The notes under the pieces are model-generated. The model searched no databases and was not told where the DNA came from. It worked only from the letters and a program-made list of their open reading frames with translations. A stretch of 64,000 nucleotides of DNA from Tsuneonella troitsensis (GTDB taxonomy: Bacteria > Pseudomonadota > Alphaproteobacteria > Sphingomonadales > Sphingomonadaceae), in contig NZ_LMAU01000002.1 of the NCBI RefSeq assembly GCF_001441535.1, positions 186,001-250,000 of the forward strand. The letters are read 5' to 3'. Made by a program: the position numbers and the translations under genes. Shown here one piece after another: positions 1-8,900 of the stretch; positions within the stretch are counted from its first letter, which is position 1; each line of letters opens with the position of its first letter.

Positions 1-243
1 GCTTCAGATACGGGCCGGGTATCGGTCGATTGGAAGGTCGAAAATGTCGAGGACCACCGCACTTTGACACTCGATTGGCGCGAGAGCGGCGGTCCGCCGG
101 TCGTTTCGCCCGAGCGGCTGGGCTTCGGCTCTAGGCTGATCCAACGCGGCCTTTCCGCGGACGGTGGGGGTCACGTGGACATGATATTCGACCCGCGAGG
201 ATTGCATTGCCGCGTCGTGGCGCGCCTTGGAGCAACCGCGTGA
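1..243 (+). CDS. HWE-type sensor histidine kinase, C-terminal fragment
   Basis: The frame is open from the first base to a TGA at 241-243, so only the last 80 residues are present and the start lies upstream of the window. The segment reads through W.ESGGPPV and then LGFGSRLI, which is the distal ATP-binding part of HWE/HisKA_2 kinases. These autophosphorylate on histidine and signal to a receiver protein. The next gene is a single-domain receiver whose GTG start overlaps this stop codon (GTGA), so the two are probably a translationally coupled kinase-receiver pair. The sensor domain is not visible, so the stimulus cannot be inferred. Confidence 0.8.
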   Translation, partial: ASDTGRVSVDWKVENVEDHRTLTLDWRESGGPPVVSPERLGFGSRLIQRGLSADGGGHVDMIFDPRGLHCRVVARLGATA

Positions 244-590
244 CCGGCCTTGATGGACTGTCCATTCTGGTGGTCGAGGATGAAGTGATCATCGCCATGG
301 CACTGGAAGACGGCCTGATAGCCGCTGGAGCCGATCCGGTCAGCGCCAGCACGATCGAGCAGGCGAACGAAATCATCCATTCCGGGCGACGGATCGACGC
401 CGCGATCCTCGACGTCAACGTGCACGGACGCAACAGCTACGAAATCGCTAGCCTGCTGGAAGAGCGCGGCATCCGGTTCGTTTTCGCCTCGGGGTATGGG
501 AATACTGCAGCGCCGCCCGAACTGGCGCATGTCAGGGTCTTCACGAAGCCCTACGACGTCAACGCGATCGGCGCGGCGCTCCTGGCCTGA
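240..590 (+). CDS. Single-domain response regulator (CheY-like receiver)
   Basis: This 116-residue protein is one receiver domain with no output domain. The acidic pocket is visible in LVVEDE near residues 10-15, the phosphoacceptor is the Asp of AAILDVN near residue 58, the Ser/Thr position is in FVFASGYG, and the conserved Lys is in VFTKPYD near residue 103. I chose the GTG at 240 because it overlaps the kinase stop. An in-frame ATG at 207 would add 11 residues inside the kinase gene. Receivers paired with HWE kinases usually act in phosphorelays or light/stress signalling. The downstream partner is unknown. Confidence 0.85.
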   Translation: MTGLDGLSILVVEDEVIIAMALEDGLIAAGADPVSASTIEQANEIIHSGRRIDAAILDVNVHGRNSYEIASLLEERGIRFVFASGYGNTAAPPELAHVRVFTKPYDVNAIGAALLA

Positions 591-608
591 CCGGCGTGTC
601 CGCGCGCG

Positions 609-1913
609 TCAGGCCCGCAGGCGTACTTCGGGTTCGCTGCCGTTCGGCACTGGATCTGCAACCTCCTCGGTCGTTCCGGCGACACCCATCAGATGGTGAG
701 CAGCCGCCACCACGGGCATGGGCCGCGCAAAGTAATATCCCTGCCCATAGCTGACACCCAGATCGCGAAGCACGGAGGCTTCCTCCGCGCACTCGACACC
801 CTCTGCGATCAGCTTCGCTCCGATCGACTTCGCGAAGCTCACCATCGCCGAAGCCAGTGCCCGGCGAGCGACATCGCGATGAATATCGCGCGTCAGGCTC
901 ATGTCCAGCTTGAGCAGATCGGGCGCCAGATCGACCAGCTGCCGCATTCCGGCATAGCCGGCGCCCACGTCATCGATCGCGATCCGTGCGTGGCGTCGCA
1001 GCTCGGCCAACGCAGCCTGCATGCGCGAAAAGTCGGCGACTTCCTGGTGCTCGGTCAGTTCGATCACCAGATTGCGTCCGCTATGGGATTCGAGAGCTTC
1101 CAGCACCTGGCCGGAAAGCACCGCCTCGGGCGAAGCGTTGATGGACAGATAGCAGGTGCTTGGAACGTGGGCAGCGGTGGCAAGCGCGTTGCGGAAGGCG
1201 AGCATCTCGAGTTCGATACCGAGGCCGACCTGAGCCGCTTCATTGAACCACTGGTCCGGTCCGCGCACGCTCGAATCTGCGAAACGCGCAAGGCATTCGG
1301 CTCCGACCGGCAGGCTTGTTTCGAGTGCATGAATCGGCTGATGCAGGATCGTCAGCCCATTGGCCGTGATTACGCCTTGAATCGCGCCACGCAGCGCTTC
1401 GTCCTTCGTATCGCGTTCCAGGGTGCGCTCGATCTGCTCCACCGCAAGAGCGGCGAACGCACGCAACACGCCTACGTCCCTCTCGGTCATGGTGCGATCG
1501 GGCGTGGGGCTCAGGCAGCAAAAGCTGCCGTAAACGGTACCATCGGACAGCCTGAGCGGTGTGTTGAGGTGGCACCCCACTGGCAGAAATTCCGTTATGG
1601 GCATCGCCATGGCGAACGGATGATCGGCCGGGTCCTGGATCAGTTCGGGCAGGCGACCTTCGGCGATATGCCAGCAATAGCTGTTCTCGCGCGGATCGAC
1701 GAAGCCGGGTCCCATCGGCAGGTCGAGATCGGAGTTGACGTGGGTAAGCTGCTTCATGCCGCCGTCGAGATAGCGGGATACGAAGGCAATCTCGGTTCCG
1801 AGATGGTCGCGCACCGCGCTCAGGATACGATCGATCGAATCGTTCTGGACCGGTGCCTGGGACAAATTCGGCGCGATGAGAGGCTCGAAGGCCTGCTGGG
1901 CAAGTGCGATCAT
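609..1913 (-). CDS. GAF-EAL protein, predicted cyclic-di-GMP phosphodiesterase
   Basis: The protein has 434 residues with an N-terminal GAF domain (about 20-165) and a C-terminal EAL domain (about 175-415). The EAL domain looks catalytically complete: ECLAR in the ExLxR position, the metal-binding Asn in LSINASP, LVIELTEH, the DDxGxG motif as DDVGAG, LLKLDMSL, LIAEGVE and the glutamine in GQGYYFARP. It therefore probably hydrolyses c-di-GMP to pGpG in the cytoplasm, gated by whatever the GAF domain binds. No GGDEF domain or membrane segment is seen. It is convergent with the response regulator and divergent from rpiB. A PilZ-domain c-di-GMP receptor lies about 52 kb away. Confidence 0.88.
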   Translation of the reverse strand: MIALAQQAFEPLIAPNLSQAPVQNDSIDRILSAVRDHLGTEIAFVSRYLDGGMKQLTHVNSDLDLPMGPGFVDPRENSYCWHIAEGRLPELIQDPADHPFAMAMPITEFLPVGCHLNTPLRLSDGTVYGSFCCLSPTPDRTMTERDVGVLRAFAALAVEQIERTLERDTKDEALRGAIQGVITANGLTILHQPIHALETSLPVGAECLARFADSSVRGPDQWFNEAAQVGLGIELEMLAFRNALATAAHVPSTCYLSINASPEAVLSGQVLEALESHSGRNLVIELTEHQEVADFSRMQAALAELRRHARIAIDDVGAGYAGMRQLVDLAPDLLKLDMSLTRDIHRDVARRALASAMVSFAKSIGAKLIAEGVECAEEASVLRDLGVSYGQGYYFARPMPVVAAAHHLMGVAGTTEEVADPVPNGSEPEVRLRA

Positions 1914-2028
1914 GCAGGTGTCGTAGCCCGCAGTTCTTAAGCGACTGGAAAAACCTTCAGAAAATAGAGCGCTTGAACCTGCGCGATGCGGGCTGGAGAG
2001 AATCGTCGGTAGCGCCTATGGGCCTGCC

Positions 2029-2478
2029 ATGCGCATCGCCATCGCCAGTGACCACGCCGCGATCGACCTTAAGTCGAGGCTTCGCGAGTGGCTGATCGAC
2101 GAAGGACACGAGGTCGCGGACCTCGGTCCGGATAGCCACGACAGCGTGGACTATCCCGACTTCGGCTATCGGCTTTCCGAAGTGGTAGCAGAAGGCACCG
2201 CCGAGCGCGGCATCGCGCTGTGCGGCTCGGGAATCGGTATATCGATCTCGGTCAACCGCAATCCCGCCGTTCGCTGCGCGCTCGTATCCGAGCCGCTGAG
2301 CGCCGCCCTCGCCCGCGAGCATAACGACGCCAACGTGATCGCCATGGGCGCGCGGCTGACGGGCATAGACATGGCCAAGGCGTGCGTGACGGCGTTCCTC
2401 GCCACCGATTTCGCCGGCGGGCGCCACCAGCGCCGCGTCGACAAGCTGTCCAACCCGCCATTCACGGAGCCGGCATGA
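2029..2478 (+). CDS. rpiB: Ribose-5-phosphate isomerase B
   Basis: RpiB interconverts ribose 5-phosphate and ribulose 5-phosphate in the pentose phosphate pathway. The 149-residue length is typical of the RpiB/LacA family. The N-terminus [11 protein letters not shown] carries the conserved Asp-His, and the catalytic cysteine lies in [11 protein letters not shown] near residue 66. VRCALVSE and [13 protein letters not shown] are family hallmarks. The stop overlaps the start of glyA by four bases (ATGA), so the two are translationally coupled. The rpiB-glyA-nrdR order is common in alphaproteobacteria. Confidence 0.95.
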   Translation: MRIAIASDHAAIDLKSRLREWLIDEGHEVADLGPDSHDSVDYPDFGYRLSEVVAEGTAERGIALCGSGIGISISVNRNPAVRCALVSEPLSAALAREHNDANVIAMGARLTGIDMAKACVTAFLATDFAGGRHQRRVDKLSNPPFTEPA

Positions 2479-3803
2479 CCACCGCAGCCGCAACCATCGA
2501 CCGCCAGTCCTCGGCCACCCCGCTTGAGCGGTTCTGGGGCGATGATCTCGCCTCAGCCGATCCGGCAATCGCGGAGGCGATCCGCCACGAGCTGGACCGT
2601 CAGCGCAATCGCATCGAGCTCATCGCCAGCGAGAACATCACCTCGCGCGCGGTGCTGGAAGCGACCGGCAGCGTATTCACCAACAAGTACGCCGAAGGTT
2701 ATCCGGGCAAGCGCTATTACGGCGGCTGCGAGTACGCCGACGTCGTCGAAAACCTGGCGATCGATCGGGCGAAGCAGCTGTTCGGCTGCCAGTTCGCCAA
2801 CGTGCAGCCCAACAGCGGCAGCCAGATGAACCAGGCCGTGTTCCTTGCCCTGCTGCAGCCGGGCGACACCTTCATGGGCCTCGATCTCAATTCGGGCGGG
2901 CACCTGACGCATGGGTCGCCGGTCAACATGAGTGGCAAGTGGTTCAATCCGGTCAGCTACGGCGTTCGCCGGGACGACGAGCGGATCGACATGGACGCGG
3001 TCGGCGCGACCGCGCGCGAGCACAAGCCCAAGTTGATCATCGCGGGCGGAACCGCCTATTCGCGCGTGTGGGACTGGGAAGCGTTCCGCAGGATCGCCGA
3101 CGAGGTCGGTGCGTATCTGATGGTCGACATGAGCCACATCGCGGGTCTTGTTGCCGGCGGTGCCCACCCTTCCCCCATTCCGCACGCGCACGTGGTCACG
3201 ACCACTACGCACAAGTCGCTGCGCGGTCCGCGTTCGGGCGTGATCCTGTGGAACGACGAGGCGCTATCGAAGCCGCTCAACATGGCGGTCTTCCCGGGCA
3301 TGCAGGGCGGCCCGCTGATGCACGTCGTTGCTGCCAAGGCAGTCGCGTTCGGCGAGGCTCTGCGGCCCGATTTCGCCGATTATGCCCGCCGGATCGTCGA
3401 GAACGCCCGCGCGCTGGCTGACGGAGTCGAAGCCGGCGGCCTGCGGGTCGTTTCGGGCGGAACCGACAACCACTCGATGCTGGTCGACCTCACTCCTAAG
3501 GACGTGACCGGCAAGGCGGCGGAACATGGCCTCGACCGAGCCTACCTCACCTGCAACAAGAACGGCATTCCCTACGACACGCGCAGCCCGTTCGTAACCA
3601 GCGGCATCCGCTTGGGCACACCCGCCGGCACGACGCGCGGTTTCGGACCGGACGAGTTCCGGGCAATCGGCGGCCTGATCGCCGAAGTGGTGGACGGCCT
3701 CAGCCGCAATGGAGCCGAAGGCGATGCGCAGGTGGAACAGAGCGTGCGCCGACGCGTAAGCGAACTGTGCGACGCTTTTCCCGTATATCCCGGAAGGAAC
3801 TGA
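2475..3803 (+). CDS. glyA: Serine hydroxymethyltransferase
   Basis: GlyA converts serine and tetrahydrofolate to glycine and 5,10-methylene-THF using PLP. The 442-residue length fits bacterial SHMT. Visible hallmarks are [14 protein letters not shown], the glycine-rich segment [13 protein letters not shown], and the PLP lysine in [12 protein letters not shown] at residue 247. I chose the ATG at 2475, which overlaps the rpiB stop. Starting further upstream would add 31 arginine- and proline-rich residues read out of frame through rpiB. No glycine riboswitch was seen upstream, which is expected if the gene is expressed from the rpiB promoter. Confidence 0.97.
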   Translation: MTTAAATIDRQSSATPLERFWGDDLASADPAIAEAIRHELDRQRNRIELIASENITSRAVLEATGSVFTNKYAEGYPGKRYYGGCEYADVVENLAIDRAKQLFGCQFANVQPNSGSQMNQAVFLALLQPGDTFMGLDLNSGGHLTHGSPVNMSGKWFNPVSYGVRRDDERIDMDAVGATAREHKPKLIIAGGTAYSRVWDWEAFRRIADEVGAYLMVDMSHIAGLVAGGAHPSPIPHAHVVTTTTHKSLRGPRSGVILWNDEALSKPLNMAVFPGMQGGPLMHVVAAKAVAFGEALRPDFADYARRIVENARALADGVEAGGLRVVSGGTDNHSMLVDLTPKDVTGKAAEHGLDRAYLTCNKNGIPYDTRSPFVTSGIRLGTPAGTTRGFGPDEFRAIGGLIAEVVDGLSRNGAEGDAQVEQSVRRRVSELCDAFPVYPGRN

Positions 3804-3805
3804 AA

Positions 3806-4042
3806 ATGGTGGACCCGAACAACAGCGGCAACAACGGTGGCAACGGCAACGATTGGGTCGAGGACGTGAAGTCCGAGGTGAGTGGCATGGCCAAGGAAGG
3901 GATGCACCACCCTTCTACCAAACCAGTGCTGACCGGCGCAGCCGTCGGCGCGGTGGCCGGTGCTCTATTGCCGGTCGTGAGCTGGCCGATCGGTCTGATC
4001 GCGGGCGCCGGCTACATGCTCTACACCCGCATCAAGAAGTAA
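3806..4042 (+). CDS. Small glycine-rich single-span membrane protein
   Basis: This 78-residue protein has a hydrophilic Asn/Gly-rich N-terminus, an acidic middle stretch and a hydrophobic segment from about residue 40 to 72 (VLTGAAVGAVAGALLPVVSW followed by PIGLIAGAGYMLYTR). It ends in a basic tail, so it is probably inserted in the inner membrane with one span or a hairpin. The ATG at 3806 is preceded by a good Shine-Dalgarno (GGAAGGA) just before the glyA stop. It lies two bases after glyA and 14 bases before nrdR, in the same operon. I do not recognise a named family and propose no function. Confidence 0.7.
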   Translation: MVDPNNSGNNGGNGNDWVEDVKSEVSGMAKEGMHHPSTKPVLTGAAVGAVAGALLPVVSWPIGLIAGAGYMLYTRIKK

Positions 4043-4056
4043 GGTCGTAGCCGGGG

Positions 4057-4521
4057 ATGCGCTGTCCGTTCTGCGCTCACGAGGATTCGCAGGTCAAGGA
4101 CAGTCGCCCCGCGGAGGATGGCTCGGCCATTCGCCGTCGTCGCCAGTGCGACGGTTGCGGCGCCCGCTTCACGACCTTCGAGCGCGTCCAATTGCGTGAA
4201 GTGACCGTCATCAAGTCGGACGGCAAGGGGCAGTCGTTCAACCGGTCGAAACTGGAGCAGTCGATCACCCTCGCCTGCCGCAAACGCGGGATCGAGCAGG
4301 AACGCATCGACCAGCTGGTCAGCGGCATCCAGCGCCAGCTCGAAACGTCGGGCGACAGCGAAGTGCCGGCAGCCCGCATCGGCGCGCTGGTGATGGAAGG
4401 TCTCCAGAGGCTCGACAGCGTCGCCTACATTCGCTTCGCCAGCGTCTATCGCGATTTCGGCGATCCCAAGGACTTCGAGGAGTTCGCCGGATCGGTGCGC
4501 GATGCGGCGCAGCCGGACTAA
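4057..4521 (+). CDS. nrdR: Transcriptional repressor NrdR
   Basis: NrdR is a zinc-ribbon/ATP-cone repressor of ribonucleotide reductase genes that senses dATP/ATP. The 154-residue length is standard. The N-terminal ribbon has Cys3 and Cys6 (MRCPFC) and Cys31 and Cys34 (CDGC), followed by [10 protein letters not shown]. The ATP-cone begins near residue 48 with VTVIKSDG and includes [10 protein letters not shown] and [13 protein letters not shown]. The repressor acts on NrdR boxes. None was searched for here because no nrd gene lies in the window. Confidence 0.96.
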   Translation: MRCPFCAHEDSQVKDSRPAEDGSAIRRRRQCDGCGARFTTFERVQLREVTVIKSDGKGQSFNRSKLEQSITLACRKRGIEQERIDQLVSGIQRQLETSGDSEVPAARIGALVMEGLQRLDSVAYIRFASVYRDFGDPKDFEEFAGSVRDAAQPD

Positions 4522-4604
4522 GGGCTGAAGTGATGGACGGAAAAAACTTTTCTTTCTCGATACATACCTGCAAAGTCCGAGCCAGATCTTACGGAGTTTC
4601 ATCG

Positions 4605-4883
4605 ATGATGCCTTTCTTTCGTGCAGCCCCCTTTGCAATTGCGCTTCTTGCGGTCCCGGCACTCGCGGCCAATCCGGCCACGTCGGACAATGCAGGCCAG
4701 TCGTCGCAAACTGCCCAGCCTGCTCCCAAGAAGGCGAAGGAAAAGAAGGTCTGTGTGAGCGAAACGAGCATGGGCAGCCGATTCGCGACCAAGATTTGCC
4801 GTACGCAGAGCGAATGGGACCAGATTCGCGCGCAGGATCGCGAAGGCATTGAAGACAGCCGTGGCGAGGGCCGCGATCGCTGA
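4605..4883 (+). CDS. Small secreted hypothetical protein
   Basis: The predicted protein has 92 residues. Residues 1-21 form a typical signal peptide ending in ALA (PFAIALLAVPALA), so the mature protein is probably periplasmic. The mature part begins with a Ser/Gln/Ala/Pro-rich linker and a lysine-rich patch (APKKAKEKK). A short segment with two cysteines follows (VCVSETSMGSRFATKICRT), and the C-terminus is charged. Two adjacent ATGs at 4605 and 4608 follow a GGAG motif. Upstream in-frame ATGs at 4530 and 4533 would spoil the signal peptide. Similar short secreted proteins are common in sphingomonads; the function is unknown. Confidence 0.7.
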   Translation: MMPFFRAAPFAIALLAVPALAANPATSDNAGQSSQTAQPAPKKAKEKKVCVSETSMGSRFATKICRTQSEWDQIRAQDREGIEDSRGEGRDR

Positions 4884-4945
4884 TTGTGCGCGACTGAACG
4901 GCTGTTTCTACTGCTGATGATCTGCATTGCCGCTAAGGCGTGCTG

Positions 4946-5665
4946 ATGTCCGATCAAAAGCCCCTCATCGTCCTCGTTCGCCCGCAGCTAGGCGAGAATA
5001 TCGGCAAGGCCGCGCGGGCGATGCTCAATTTCGGTCTGGCTGAATTGCGGCTTGTCGCTCCGCGCGATGGATGGCCGAACCCGGCGGCGGGACCGGCAGC
5101 CGCGGGTGCGGACGTGGTGCTCGAAAAGGCCCAGGTCTTCGCCACCACGGCCGAGGCGGTGGCCGATTGCGCCCACGTCTATGCAACCACGGTGCGCAAG
5201 CGGGGCGTAAGCAAGCCGGTGGTGACCCCCGAGCAGGCCGCGCGGGAAATCCATTCGCAGCACGGTCGCAGCGCGATCCTTTTTGGACCCGAGCGTTCTG
5301 GCTTGGAGACCGACGACGTCGCCCTGGCGCGCACGATCCTGACGGTGCCGATCAATCCCGAATTCGGTTCGCTCAACCTGGCCCAGGCGGTAATACTCGT
5401 GGCCTATGAATGGGCGAAGGGCGAAGCGCTAGTCAGCCCGACCGTGGAGGAGATACTTCCCCCTGCCCCGCAGGATGAGCTGGACGGCATGATCGCCCAG
5501 CTCGAAGCCATGCTGGAGCCCAAGGGTTTCTTCCGTCCGGCCATCCGCGAGTCGACGACCCGGCGGAACCTTCGCAGCCTGCTGACAAAGCCGGGCTGGA
5601 ATCACCTGGAGGTGCGCACCCTGCGCGGCGTGCTCAGTCACCTCGGCAAGCGGGACCGCGACTGA
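4946..5665 (+). CDS. trmJ: RNA methyltransferase of the TrmJ (SPOUT) family
   Basis: TrmJ 2'-O-methylates tRNA at position 32 using S-adenosylmethionine. The 239-residue protein has the SPOUT signatures: VRPQLGENIGKAARAMLNFG at the N-terminus, VYATTVRKRG, the knot-forming SAM site ILFGPERSGLETDD, and VPINPEFGSLNLAQAV. The C-terminal helical extension is also typical. I chose the ATG at 4946, which follows an AAGG motif; a GTG at 4940 is an alternative. The gene ends base-to-base against the convergent chorismate mutase. The exact tRNA target is inferred from the family. Confidence 0.9.
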   Translation: MSDQKPLIVLVRPQLGENIGKAARAMLNFGLAELRLVAPRDGWPNPAAGPAAAGADVVLEKAQVFATTAEAVADCAHVYATTVRKRGVSKPVVTPEQAAREIHSQHGRSAILFGPERSGLETDDVALARTILTVPINPEFGSLNLAQAVILVAYEWAKGEALVSPTVEEILPPAPQDELDGMIAQLEAMLEPKGFFRPAIRESTTRRNLRSLLTKPGWNHLEVRTLRGVLSHLGKRDRD

Positions 5666-5977
5666 TCAGCGGCGAAGCGTGTCCCATTGTTCGAATTCAT
5701 AGGCGATCGACGCCTCGACCAGCCGCTCCCAGATGTCCTCGACCGCCGGCGCAGGCAAGCCGCGCGCCTCGGCATCGGCCCGGGCGGCGGCGATCACCGC
5801 AGCCTTGCGATTCTCGTCGCGCACGGCCGCGCGATCCTGTTTGATACGGGCCGCGGCGCGCATGTAGCCGAAGCGCCGATCGAGCAGTTCCATGATTTCC
5901 CGGTCGGTGCGGTCGACACCGGCGCGCACGTCGATCATGGTCGTGCAGTCTTCAGGGGATTTGATCGTATCGGTCAT
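5666..5977 (-). CDS. Chorismate mutase (AroQ type)
   Basis: This 103-residue all-helical protein matches the AroQ fold. The N-terminal helix carries the conserved arginine and aspartate region (VDRTDREIMELLDRRFGYM), then the active-site lysine in ARIKQDRA, and a C-terminal helix ending EFEQWDTLRR. It would convert chorismate to prephenate for phenylalanine and tyrosine synthesis. The short form resembles the PchB-like subgroup, so isochorismate-pyruvate lyase side activity is possible. The start at 5977 gives MTDTIKSPEDC. A longer frame would add 34 low-complexity residues. Confidence 0.85.
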   Translation of the reverse strand: MTDTIKSPEDCTTMIDVRAGVDRTDREIMELLDRRFGYMRAAARIKQDRAAVRDENRKAAVIAAARADAEARGLPAPAVEDIWERLVEASIAYEFEQWDTLRR

Positions 5978-6027
5978 GCCCGGCGCGGTGGCGATTGGCG
6001 CCGCGTTTGTCGAGAGGGGCGCAAGGG

Positions 6028-6055
6028 TTGACCCCCGCCCGGTTCCTGCTATGCG
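6028..6055 (+). promoter_or_regulatory. Predicted sigma-70 promoter of rpsD
   Basis: A TTGACC box at 6028-6033 and TATGCG at 6050-6055 are separated by 16 bases, the form typical of alphaproteobacterial housekeeping promoters. They lie about 125 bases upstream of the rpsD ATG in the only sizeable intergenic space here. Confidence 0.5.
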
Positions 6056-6180
6056 CGCGCCTCGCATTTGATCCCGCATCCCGGTGAAGCGGCGATCGCG
6101 ACTGGCAGTTCGGCCAGTCGGGCGAAGCCGGGTTGAAGCGCGGCCAGTGGGGTCGCGACAGCAAATCGAAGGAACGACTC

Positions 6181-6795
6181 ATGTCGAAGCGCAAGAGCGC
6201 CAAGCACAAACTCGACCGCCGGATGGGCGAGAACATCTGGGGTCGCCCCAGCTCTCCCGTCAACCGCCGCTCGTACGGCCCCGGCCAGCACGGTCAGCGC
6301 CGCAAGGGCAAGACCAGCGACTTCGGTCTTCAGCTCCGCGCGAAGCAGAAGCTCAAGGGCTACTACGGCGACGTGACCGAGAAGCAGTTCAAGGCGACCT
6401 ACGCCGAAGCCGCCCGGATGAAGGGCGACACCGGCCAGAACCTGATCGGCCTGCTCGAGCGCCGTCTCGACATGATCGTCTACCGCGCCAAGTTCGCACC
6501 GACGATCTTCGCCGCCCGCCAGATCGTTTCGCACGGCCACATCCGCGTCAACGGCGTGAAGTGCAACATCGCCAGCCGCCGCGTTGCCGCGGGCGACGTG
6601 ATCAGCCTGGGTGACAAGGCCAAGGAAATGGCCCTGATCATCGAGGCGCAGAGCCTGCCCGAGCGCGACATTCCCGACTACGTTTCTCCGGACGGCACCG
6701 ACAAGGTGACCTTCAGCCGCGTTCCGAAGCTCGACGAGGTGCCCTACCCCGTCACGATGGAACCGAACCTGGTCGTCGAGTTCTACTCGCGCTGA
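6181..6795 (+). CDS. rpsD: 30S ribosomal protein S4
   Basis: S4 is a primary 16S rRNA-binding protein of the small subunit and nucleates its assembly. The 204-residue length is typical. The N-terminus [20 protein letters not shown] and [13 protein letters not shown] are alphaproteobacterial S4 features. The S4 RNA-binding domain spans about 95-160 ([18 protein letters not shown]). The ATG at 6181 follows an AAGGA Shine-Dalgarno. The N-terminal Cys-rich zinc motif is absent, as in most proteobacteria. It is monocistronic, with its own promoter and a strong terminator. Confidence 0.98.
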   Translation: MSKRKSAKHKLDRRMGENIWGRPSSPVNRRSYGPGQHGQRRKGKTSDFGLQLRAKQKLKGYYGDVTEKQFKATYAEAARMKGDTGQNLIGLLERRLDMIVYRAKFAPTIFAARQIVSHGHIRVNGVKCNIASRRVAAGDVISLGDKAKEMALIIEAQSLPERDIPDYVSPDGTDKVTFSRVPKLDEVPYPVTMEPNLVVEFYSR

Positions 6796-6819
6796 TCGGT
6801 TCGATCATCGAAACAAAGA

Positions 6820-6846
6820 GGGCGGCCCGCAACGGCCGCCCTTTTT
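6820..6846 (+). terminator. Rho-independent terminator of rpsD
   Basis: An 8-bp perfect GC stem (GGGCGGCC / GGCCGCCC) with a 6-base loop is followed by five T residues, 24 bases after the rpsD stop. Confidence 0.92.
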
Positions 6847-6922
6847 CGTTTCGGCGCACGTTTCGTCGCTAACATTCAGCAACTTAGGAACGTCCGCAAC
6901 CGGGCCGCATTTCCTTATCATC

Positions 6923-7093
6923 ATGACCAAGTTTCGTTTCGTGACGCCCTCGCGCGCCGGCAAGTGGTACACCGATCTGCGCCAGGCGCAGCGTTTCGCT
7001 AGCCGCATCGGCGCCGGCTTTCTCGACCGGATCACGGGCAAGTTTGTCGCCTATCCAGGCACCGAGTTGGAGCAGCGCGATTTCGCCAGCTAG
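6923..7093 (+). CDS. Small conserved-looking hypothetical protein (56 aa)
   Basis: An ATG at 6923 opens a 56-residue frame that starts MTKFRFVTPSRAGKWY and continues with aromatic and basic residues (RFASRIGAGFLDRITGKFVA). The composition is that of a folded basic protein rather than an antisense shadow. I believe similar short proteins occur in sphingomonads, but I cannot verify this here. No good Shine-Dalgarno is visible, and the stop overlaps the 3' end of the convergent SDR gene by four bases. No function can be assigned. Confidence 0.58.
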   Translation: MTKFRFVTPSRAGKWYTDLRQAQRFASRIGAGFLDRITGKFVAYPGTELEQRDFAS

Positions 7094-7770
7094 GGCGCGA
7101 TACGCTCGCCCTTCCAGTCGAAATGTCCGCCGGCATCGTCCGGCCCCAGCCCATCGAGAACGGCAAGCAGATGTCGGGCTGAGACGTCCGGTCCCGTTGC
7201 GTCACGCGCAAACCGCTCGCTGAGGCGAGTGGCGACAGTACCCGGATGAAGCGCGACACAGGTGGCGAGCGGATGGGTTCGCGCCAGTTCGATCGACAGC
7301 GTCCGGACGATCTGGGCCAGCGCCGCTTTCGAGGCACGGTAGGAATACCACCCCCCCAGCCGATTGTCCCCGATACTGCCGACCCGCGCCCCCAGGAACG
7401 CGAAGGCACTGCGCCGATCCTTCGGCAAGAGAGGCACGAAGTGCTTGGCGACCAGGGCCGGTCCGATCGCGTTGACAGCGAATACCCGCGCCATCGCCGC
7501 CGGATCGATACCGCGCCACGATTTCTCCGGTCCGATTTCGTCCGGTGCGAGAATTCCCGACGCGACCAGGACCAGATCGACATCCCCGCCGTCGCTAACG
7601 CTATCGGCGGCCTGGGCGATGCTCGCTTCGTTTTCCAGGTCGATCCGACCTGAGCCCTCGGCGCTGCGTGACAGGCGTACCACCTCGGTGCCGTTCTTCT
7701 CCAGCGCTTCCGAAAGTGCCCGACCGATCCCTCCGGACGCGCCTACGACGACCGCGCGCCGCCAGGTCAT
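7090..7770 (-). CDS. Short-chain dehydrogenase/reductase
   Basis: The 226-residue SDR has the Rossmann motif [13 protein letters not shown] at residues 7-19, LVASGIL in the NNAG position, the catalytic YSYRASKAA (YxxxK), and [13 protein letters not shown] afterwards. It is most like the C-factor/CsgA-type SDR subgroup. The substrate is unknown. Its ATG overlaps the tgt stop (ATGA), so it is translationally coupled to tgt at the end of a minus-strand gene run. Confidence 0.87.
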   Translation of the reverse strand: MTWRRAVVVGASGGIGRALSEALEKNGTEVVRLSRSAEGSGRIDLENEASIAQAADSVSDGGDVDLVLVASGILAPDEIGPEKSWRGIDPAAMARVFAVNAIGPALVAKHFVPLLPKDRRSAFAFLGARVGSIGDNRLGGWYSYRASKAALAQIVRTLSIELARTHPLATCVALHPGTVATRLSERFARDATGPDVSARHLLAVLDGLGPDDAGGHFDWKGERIAP

Positions 7771-8894
7771 TCGCCGGCGCGGTATTGAGACAGGAATCCG
7801 GCCGCGAACCGGTCCATCGTTCCCGAAGCGATGCTCGATCGCATCCCGGCCATCAGCGCCTGGTAGAACGACAGGTTATGTTCGGTCAGCAACATGGCGC
7901 CCAGCATCTCGCCCGACTTGATCAGGTGATGAAGATAGGCGCGGCTGTACGACTTACAGACCGGGCAGAAGCAATCGGGATGAAGGGGGCCGGTATCTTC
8001 GGCGTGGCGCGCGTTGCGCAGGTTGAGCGGGCCATTCCAGGTGAAAGCCTGTCCGTTGCGCCCCGAACGCGTGGGCAGGACGCAGTCGAACATATCGACC
8101 CCGCGCAGCACCGCGCCGACGAGATCGTCGGGTTTGCCCACACCCATCAGATAGCGGGGGCGATCGTGCGGCAACTGTCCCGGCGCGAAGTCGAGCGTGG
8201 CGAACATTGCCTCCTGCCCCTCTCCCACCGCAAGCCCGCCGATCGCATAGCCATCGAAGCCGATGTCCTGCAGCGCGGCCGCCGATCGGGCACGCAGCCT
8301 TTCATCGAGCGCGCCCTGTTGGATTCCGAACAGCGCGGAACCGGCAGCGTGTTCACCGCCTGCATCGAAAGCGTCGCGGCTTCGCTTCGCCCAGCGCATC
8401 GACAGCTCCATGCTGGCCTCGATCTCGGCGATGGGGCGATCCGCGCGCGGGCACTCGTCGAACGCCATCACGATGTCGCTGCCCAGCAGGCGCTGGATTT
8501 CCATCGAGCGTTCAGGTGTGAGCATGTGCTTCGACCCGTCGATGTGGCTGCTGAACGAGACGCCTTCCTCCGTCAGCTTGCGGAGCGCCGCCAGGCTCAT
8601 GACCTGGTAGCCGCCGCTATCGGTCAGGATCGGGCGGTCCCAGTTCATGAACCGGTGCAACCCGCCCAACCTTGCCACCCGCTCGGCTCCGGGGCGCAGC
8701 ATGAGGTGGTAGGTGTTGCCGAGGATAATGTCGGCGCCCGTGTTGCGGACCGTTTCGGGCTTCATCGCCTTGACGGTTGCAGCGGTGCCAACGGGCATGA
8801 ACGCCGGCGTCTGGATTTCGCCGCGACGCATCCGGATGGTGCCGGTGCGCGCCTTGCCGTCGGTGGCGTGGATTTCGAACGAAAAGCGGGTCAT
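7767..8894 (-). CDS. tgt: Queuine tRNA-ribosyltransferase
   Basis: Tgt exchanges guanine-34 for preQ1 in GUN-anticodon tRNAs, the committing step of queuosine modification. The 375-residue length is standard. The general-base aspartate is in [12 protein letters not shown] near residue 91. The catalytic nucleophile aspartate is in [12 protein letters not shown] near 265. The zinc site is CFCPVC with the following histidines near 305-325. queA, the next dedicated enzyme of the pathway, lies about 5 kb upstream on the same strand. Confidence 0.97.
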   Translation of the reverse strand: MTRFSFEIHATDGKARTGTIRMRRGEIQTPAFMPVGTAATVKAMKPETVRNTGADIILGNTYHLMLRPGAERVARLGGLHRFMNWDRPILTDSGGYQVMSLAALRKLTEEGVSFSSHIDGSKHMLTPERSMEIQRLLGSDIVMAFDECPRADRPIAEIEASMELSMRWAKRSRDAFDAGGEHAAGSALFGIQQGALDERLRARSAAALQDIGFDGYAIGGLAVGEGQEAMFATLDFAPGQLPHDRPRYLMGVGKPDDLVGAVLRGVDMFDCVLPTRSGRNGQAFTWNGPLNLRNARHAEDTGPLHPDCFCPVCKSYSRAYLHHLIKSGEMLGAMLLTEHNLSFYQALMAGMRSSIASGTMDRFAAGFLSQYRAGE

Positions 8895-8900
8895 CGAGGG

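Noticed and set aside
1914-2028. Possible promoter TTGAAC...GAGAAT before rpiB
   Set aside because: The -10 match and spacing are poor. There must be a promoter here, but I cannot place it.
2475-2700. Glycine riboswitch before glyA
   Set aside because: glyA overlaps rpiB, leaving no leader, and no riboswitch-like structure is visible.
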